Shown piece by piece: positions 59,501 through 64,000 of a stretch of DNA of 64,000 nt. The DNA lies in contig CP099650.1 of assembly GCA_024123915.1 (NCBI GenBank), forward strand, positions 930,001 to 994,000, written 5' to 3'. The DNA comes from Oxalobacteraceae bacterium OTU3CAMAD1 (lineage in GTDB: Bacteria > Pseudomonadota > Gammaproteobacteria > Burkholderiales > Burkholderiaceae_D). Position numbers and translations under genes: made by a program. The first letter of the stretch is position 1. The number at the start of each line of letters is the position of its first letter. The notes beneath the pieces were generated by a model, which searched no databases, had not been told where the DNA came from, and worked only from the letters and a program-made list of their open reading frames with translations.

Positions 59501-60025
59501 ATAGATAGCGCGAGTCCAAGGAAATCGCACCGCCAGGGGTAGTGATGGCATCCTGAGGCGGCGCGTTCTTGGGCAACCTGCATACAAGCCGGTTGGTATA
59601 GCATGCTGGTTCACCGTTCGACCTTCGAGCGCCGCCAGCTTACCATTCTGGCACCGGAATGCGGTTATGGGGGAGAACCAGCGCGAAGTCCCAGCCCGGG
59701 ATTGCAGCCCCCCCCTTTCGTTGGTGATGTCGTTCCAACATTGGGGGAAACCAGCGCTCAAGGGGGACCTGCGTACCTTTCCAGCATAGGGTGAGTACTC
59801 TCGCCACCGCCGCCTCCGTTCTCACAAGTCGCCCCACCTGTTCTCACTTACCGCAGCAGCTCGACTTGTGAGAATTCGCGCATTTTTCAGATGAGCAAGA
59901 TGTTATTCTGGAAGGCCATCGGTCGAGTTAGTCCAGTAGTGGACCTATCCGAAAAACCGGCCCGTGCACAGCAACAGGCGACCGCATAGACATCAAATAA
60001 GCAAATCGACTACGGAATTTGTCTC
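59501..60025. other. Gene-poor 525-bp spacer in the island
   Basis: No convincing coding sequence is seen on either strand; the short open frames lack family resemblance and ribosome sites. Base composition is higher in GC than in the neighbouring island genes, which suggests a different origin, perhaps the remains of an older insertion. It contains the inverted repeat listed separately at 59819-59874 and the promoter region of the OLD-family gene near its right end. Confidence 0.5.
59819..59874. repeat. Inverted repeat, 13-bp perfect arms
   Basis: TTCTCACAAGTCG (59819-59831) and CGACTTGTGAGAA (59862-59874) are exact complements separated by 30 bases. A partial third copy (TTCTCAC, 59841-59847) lies between. 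It could be an operator, a transposon end or a hairpin. It sits about 150 bp upstream of the OLD-family gene. Confidence 0.7.
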
Positions 60026-62131
60026 GTGAAACTAGAAAAAATACAGATTGAAAACTTCAAAGGTTTGCAAAAGGTCGAATTTTCGCCAACAGACTTTGGT
60101 TGCTTAGTCGGGGAAAATAACGCCGGCAAATCATCCGTCTTGCAAGCGATAGTCATTGCTCTTAATAGACCCAGCCAAATCCCTTCCAACCTCTTCTATG
60201 ATCTCGGTACTCCAGTTAGCTTCACATTATTTTTTGTTGGCGTGACGGCACCTCATATTGCTCGGCTAGCAGAAGAACATCGTGAACGAATTGCGTCGAT
60301 CGTGATTGATGAGAGACTACAGTTAACAGTCACTTACAATCCGAATGAAAAGGTTGAAGTTACAACGTCTCGTCGTTTACCATGTGATCATAGATACAGA
60401 GTAGCTGCAATCGACGCATGCCTCAGCGGAAATAGAGGCGCGGCAACTCGTCAGGCGCTATGCAATTCTTACCCAGAGTTCGCTACTAATGCCCCTGTGG
60501 ATCTTGCAACTATTGGTGCCTGTAAAGCATATCTGATTACATGTATCGAAGAATTGAACGAAGAGCATTTTGAGATGGTTCCTGCACCGCTTCCATCAGG
60601 AATTGCCTCTTCGATTACGGTTTTAGTACCGGAGGCAATTTACATACCTGCTGTGAAAAACCTCACTGATGATTTGAAAACGACTCAATCGACATCGTTT
60701 GGCCGTCTCTTAGCTCTTTTGCTTGAGGACATGACTCCTGACCTTACTGATGTGACTGCTTCGTTGAGCTTAATGAACCAGCTATTTAATCGTACTGTAG
60801 AAGACGGCACAGCTATTGATCGTCGACATGCTAAGGTGCGGAAATTAGAAACCCTTGTTCAGTCTTTGCTTGGAAGGAATTTCCCAACCGCGAAGGTTGA
60901 GTTGAGTGTGCCTCCACCAGACCTCAAGAGCATTCTAAGTTCGGCGCAAATATTTGTCGATGATGGATCGCGAGATTTGATCGATAATAAGGGCGACGGC
61001 ATCAAACGATCTTTGACATTTGCATTACTTCAAGCGTACGTTCATCAGATGTCAGAGCGCCATATTGTTGCGGCTGAACAGCGTAGCATCCAGCGTCCTT
61101 TAATATTTCTGTTTGAAGAGCCCGAGCTTTATCTTCATCCAAAGTCACAGAAGGTCCTGTTCAATACGCTCGCACAGATCGCTAGCGCCCACCAAGTTGT
61201 CGTAACTACCCATTCGCCACTTTTTTTTGCACCTGGTATAACGGCATCTTTTGTGAGAATCGCTAAGGTAGAAGAGGTTCCAAAGCCTGTTAGTCGTCTA
61301 TTCCCCGTGAACTTCGTTTTAGATGATGAGCGAGCGGAAACTTTCCGACTTGCCAGATACGAAAATGCGGATGCCGCGTTCTTCAATCGCCGGATTGTCC
61401 TATTTGAGGGAGAGTCCGACGATGCATATTCGAAGCACGTGGCAAAACTGTTGGATTCGAAGTGGGACTTCGATGCTAATAACATCGGTTTAGTCAGGGT
61501 GTCAGGGAAAGGTAACTTCGCAAAATTCCGTTCCTTCTTTTCCTCTTTCGGTATCGATGTAAAGATCGTTGCCGACCTCGATGCTTTGTTTGATGGATAT
61601 CAGCATCTAGGTGCAAGCCCGGCTTGCGAAGAAAAGCGAGGCAATGCTTTAAGAGCTATTGATTCACGAATTATTGAATTGGGGACGTCATTCGAGCCGG
61701 CTGCACGACAAATTAAGGACAAGGTGAATGGTGACTCATGGAAGTCTCGCTACAACCAGGCAAAGATAACTCTTCGGGAAATTCAAACAAAAAAAACGGT
61801 CAATGATGAACAACTGAAACTTATTGATCAACTGTTCACATGGGAACAAGAAATTGCTCGCGTTCGCGTTTGTGTTGAGGACGATGTCGCTCGTTCAAGC
61901 TTGGTTCCGTGGCTGGACGCGCTTCGAGCGGAAGGTATTTGCGTGTTATCGAAAGGCGCGATCGAGGACTACTATCCATTAGGCATCACTACGTCTGGGC
62001 CAAAGCCCGAAAGGGCACTTGCCGCGACGGAAAAAGTAACAGACACGGCAACCGCGATCGCTCTTAGCTCGGCGCTAGGGCCAGAACGTAACACTGAGTT
62101 TCACGAGATTTTTTCAGAGTTATTCCGATAG
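60026..62131 (+). CDS. OLD-family ATP-dependent endonuclease (AAA ATPase + TOPRIM)
   Basis: This 701-residue protein combines an ABC-type ATPase and a TOPRIM nuclease domain, the layout of OLD-family nucleases, several of which defend against phages. Walker A is GENNAGKSS (29-37), Walker B/catalytic FLFEEPELYLHP (361-372), with switch His396 (VTTHSP). The TOPRIM domain from about 455 has Glu461 (VLFEGESDD), the D517-L-D519 pair (IVADLDALF) and the late motif LSKGAIEDYYP (641-651). It starts at GTG. No UvrD-like helicase follows, so it is not a standard Gabija unit. A DUF6602 gene follows after 239 bp on the same strand. Confidence 0.9.
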   Translation: MKLEKIQIENFKGLQKVEFSPTDFGCLVGENNAGKSSVLQAIVIALNRPSQIPSNLFYDLGTPVSFTLFFVGVTAPHIARLAEEHRERIASIVIDERLQLTVTYNPNEKVEVTTSRRLPCDHRYRVAAIDACLSGNRGAATRQALCNSYPEFATNAPVDLATIGACKAYLITCIEELNEEHFEMVPAPLPSGIASSITVLVPEAIYIPAVKNLTDDLKTTQSTSFGRLLALLLEDMTPDLTDVTASLSLMNQLFNRTVEDGTAIDRRHAKVRKLETLVQSLLGRNFPTAKVELSVPPPDLKSILSSAQIFVDDGSRDLIDNKGDGIKRSLTFALLQAYVHQMSERHIVAAEQRSIQRPLIFLFEEPELYLHPKSQKVLFNTLAQIASAHQVVVTTHSPLFFAPGITASFVRIAKVEEVPKPVSRLFPVNFVLDDERAETFRLARYENADAAFFNRRIVLFEGESDDAYSKHVAKLLDSKWDFDANNIGLVRVSGKGNFAKFRSFFSSFGIDVKIVADLDALFDGYQHLGASPACEEKRGNALRAIDSRIIELGTSFEPAARQIKDKVNGDSWKSRYNQAKITLREIQTKKTVNDEQLKLIDQLFTWEQEIARVRVCVEDDVARSSLVPWLDALRAEGICVLSKGAIEDYYPLGITTSGPKPERALAATEKVTDTATAIALSSALGPERNTEFHEIFSELFR

Positions 62132-62370
62132 TCAACTAGTGTGCCTTAGAACGTAGGACGCAGCCCACGAATTTCATATGAAAAGAACCCTTCTTCGAGA
62201 AAAATTATTTGAAGATTAGCGATAGCTGGCCAGACAGAAATATATGGCCTTGCTCACGGGGGGATTTTTAATGCTCCTCTATCGCTGATTACGAGATTTA
62301 TGACTAAAAAATTATTCCAATGGATTTCTTTTGGTGTGGTGCGATTTGTATTAAATAATAAGGGGGTATA

Positions 62371-63150
62371 TTGAAACGCGCTACTAAGAATCCAAGCAAA
62401 ATATTTCAACAAATCCTTGCACAGGCAGAGGATCAGCTGGCTCTTGCAGCGAGATCAGCTGCCAACTTCCAGCATCGCGGGATTCGTGGAGATGAAAGAG
62501 CAGAAGCTCTTGGTCAGTTCTTAGCGATGCATCTTCCGCAGAGCTTTTCGGTTGGGAAAGGGGAGGTTGTCGATTATCTTGATACTCGCACTGGACAATT
62601 GGACCTTTTCGTTTACGACAGCTCTACGGCATCACCATTGCTGGCAGCTGGAGAGAACACGCTACTTCCTGCGGAAGCGCTATATGCCGTCATCGAAGTC
62701 AAGTCTGTTCTCACCCAGGCAGAACTTAATAAATGTGCGGTCGCAGCTGCAAAGCTTCGAGATTTAAAGCCATTTAAGCATAAATTCTCGCCGTCTCCGA
62801 TGAAAGGTGAAGCTCCAGCAGACTGCCATAGGTGCCCTTACATAGTATTTGCATACACGACCGACCTCTCTGAGGAAGATTGGGCTCAAAAAGAATTCCA
62901 TAGAGTCAAGGTGGCAGTGCAGAGCGTAGGAGGCGAAGCAGATTTGTTGGATAGGGTAATTGTTCTTAATCGTGGGATGCTTCGGCCACAAATCGCAGCT
63001 GCGAGGGTCAAAGACGAAGAGAACGGCGTTTTTTTGGACTTCTATATCCATCTCATGAGTTTCTTGATGAAAGAAAGACGAAGGCGCCCATTGATCGACT
63101 TACTTGCTTATGTTTCGACGGGTAAATGGGTAAAACTAAAATGCGGTTAA
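62371..63150 (+). CDS. DUF6602 domain protein with PD-(D/E)XK-like nuclease motif
   Basis: This 259-residue protein starts at TTG with a strong AGGGGG four bases upstream. The core shows Glu46/Glu65, then Asp78 in TGQLDLFVYDS and Glu109-Val-Lys111 in YAVIEVKSVLT, which has the spacing and chemistry of a PD-(D/E)XK nuclease site. The N-terminal helix region (LAARSAANFQHRGIRGDERA) is typical of DUF6602. The C-terminal third is helical. It lies between an OLD-family nuclease and an HNH–Shedu gene, all in one direction, and is probably part of a defence system. Nuclease activity is an inference. Confidence 0.72.
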   Translation: MKRATKNPSKIFQQILAQAEDQLALAARSAANFQHRGIRGDERAEALGQFLAMHLPQSFSVGKGEVVDYLDTRTGQLDLFVYDSSTASPLLAAGENTLLPAEALYAVIEVKSVLTQAELNKCAVAAAKLRDLKPFKHKFSPSPMKGEAPADCHRCPYIVFAYTTDLSEEDWAQKEFHRVKVAVQSVGGEADLLDRVIVLNRGMLRPQIAAARVKDEENGVFLDFYIHLMSFLMKERRRRPLIDLLAYVSTGKWVKLKCG

Positions 63151-63297
63151 ATAATTAACATTTCAGAGGTGTAGACAATAAGCCCTCTGTTCCTCGTTTT
63201 GAGGGGCGGGTGTAGCGAAAGTAACAGGTCATCCGAAGACCTTTGGATTACGTAAAGAGTAGATATTGAGGAGAAGCATATTGGAGAATTTTTTCTG

Positions 63298-64000
63298 ATG
63301 GAAAAATTGCCGCAGGCTCAGATAGAAAGTGTAAATATTTTTGTTCGGAATCCTCGAATAAGGAGGGTTGTAGCCGAATTAAATTCATATCAGTGCTCAT
63401 TTCCGGGGTGCACTCAGGAGCTTCTAATAGATGGAACGTTTATAGGAGAGGTTGCCTCCATTGAAGCTCTCCATTCATCTGGCCCGCGATACAATGCGAA
63501 GTCAGATATTCCTTTTTTGACATCGGAAGAAAACCATCTGCTGTTGTGCCCTAGCCATCACCGTATTGTTGATAGGCAGCCCAGTGTGTACACGACTCAG
63601 TGGCTGAAAAAGGCTCGAGCAGACCATCTAAGTAAGGTACGGGCTGCACTCTCTGGAAAGAATAGTCCTGAGAAATTCCAAATCCCTCATGACGTTGAAC
63701 TTTCACTTTCAGGTGCTCTGGATATTTGGAATAAAGCAAGCCACAACGAAACGGAGGAGTTCTGGCAACAATTATTTCAACGCTGTCCTGCGGTGATTGC
63801 ACAGTTATTTCCTCGATCAATGGTTCAATTTGGATCAAAGTGCTATGTCGGGGGCAAGTCCGTCCAAAATGATAAGGGTAATTTGGTGGATTTCGTATAC
63901 GCGAATCCGGCCACTAACAACGTTGTATTAATAGAAATAAAAACTCCTGCCACTGCGCTCATTGGAAAACAGTACAGGCAAAATGCATTTGCAATGAGCG
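63298..64000 (+). CDS. HNH domain fused to Shedu-type (DUF4263) nuclease, cut by window end
   Basis: The gene starts with ATG at 63298 and runs off the end; 234 residues are visible. Residues about 30-95 form an HNH-type zinc/nuclease module: C33-x4-C38 (CSFPGC), GEVASIEALHSSGPRY, and HLLLCPSHHRIVD with Cys84, His87 and His88. From about 150 the sequence changes to the DUF4263/SduA core: FWQQLFQRCPAVIAQLF, KCYVGGKSVQ, Asp198 (LVDFVY), Glu213-Ile-Lys215 (IEIKTPATAL) and QYRQNAFA. Shedu proteins are known anti-phage nucleases. An upstream HNH module as sensor or second nuclease is notable. GGAG lies 11 bases before the ATG. Confidence 0.85.
   Translation, partial: MEKLPQAQIESVNIFVRNPRIRRVVAELNSYQCSFPGCTQELLIDGTFIGEVASIEALHSSGPRYNAKSDIPFLTSEENHLLLCPSHHRIVDRQPSVYTTQWLKKARADHLSKVRAALSGKNSPEKFQIPHDVELSLSGALDIWNKASHNETEEFWQQLFQRCPAVIAQLFPRSMVQFGSKCYVGGKSVQNDKGNLVDFVYANPATNNVVLIEIKTPATALIGKQYRQNAFAMS

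Noticed and set aside
59438..59761. 107-codon minus-strand open frame in the island spacer
   Set aside because: It overlaps the end of the DUF2971 gene, has no ribosome site and no recognisable domain.
60026..63150. Gabija or PARIS assignment for the OLD-family locus
   Set aside because: Gabija needs a UvrD-like GajB next to the nuclease and none is present; PARIS uses an ATPase separate from or fused to a DUF4435 TOPRIM, whereas this protein has the OLD TOPRIM layout.

Overview
The window is 64 kb of a GC-rich bacterial chromosome. Gene order and protein types point to a betaproteobacterium of the family Oxalobacteraceae (Massilia/Duganella/Janthinobacterium group). Supporting signs are pilMNOPQ–aroK–aroB–dgt beside a divergent PBP1A gene, cyaY divergent from lptM–lysA, system II cytochrome c biogenesis (ResB/CcsB) next to a cytochrome c4, and the block lolB–ispE–tRNA-Gln–prs–rplY–pth–ychF. 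The family is an inference from synteny, not from a database search.

Layout. 1–6.1 kb: an isolated clpP and a four-gene MacAB-like efflux operon (ATPase, a double-length adaptor, a lipoprotein adaptor, a permease). 6.1–7.4 kb: a TetR regulator and a DUF308 membrane protein, each preceded by a matching palindromic operator. 7.4–10.9 kb: a divergent pair, diheme peroxidase and phosphoesterase, with PHO-box-like sites between them. 11–12.8 kb: hemB and engB. 13–18.9 kb: cytochrome c4, ResB and CcsB, then msrPQ for periplasmic methionine sulfoxide repair. 18.9–24.5 kb: a frameshifted Rpn-type nuclease and a xylan-type locus (GH43, GH39, membrane-anchored AraC regulator). 24.6–29 kb: lysA, lptM, cyaY, mrcA. 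29.3–39.6 kb: type IV pilus assembly genes, an Ig-repeat lipoprotein, a fused aroK-aroB frame and a dGTPase-like gene. 39.7–44.4 kb: twin coiled-coil proteins, mutY, a dynamin-like GTPase, mutM. 44.6–56.2 kb: TPR lipoprotein, lolB, ispE, tRNA-Gln, prs, rplY, pth, two peptidases, a glycine-zipper protein, ychF.

From about 56.2 kb to the end there is an integrated island. It begins with a tyrosine recombinase immediately after ychF, and base composition then drops sharply. Its cargo looks like phage defence: an unknown protein with a possible HTH N-terminus, a DUF2971 protein, an OLD-family ATPase/TOPRIM nuclease, a DUF6602 protein with a PD-(D/E)XK-like motif, and an open-ended gene that joins an HNH domain to a Shedu-type (DUF4263) nuclease domain. 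The OLD + DUF6602 pair and the HNH–Shedu fusion are the best candidates for an undescribed system.

The core carries at least three classes of dispersed palindromic repeat. One is an 84–98 bp GTAGGGCGGATTAG element in four copies, one of which supplies the stop codon of cyaY. Another is a hairpin with 24-bp arms, plus a solo arm elsewhere. The third is a short GTACGACCCC hairpin.
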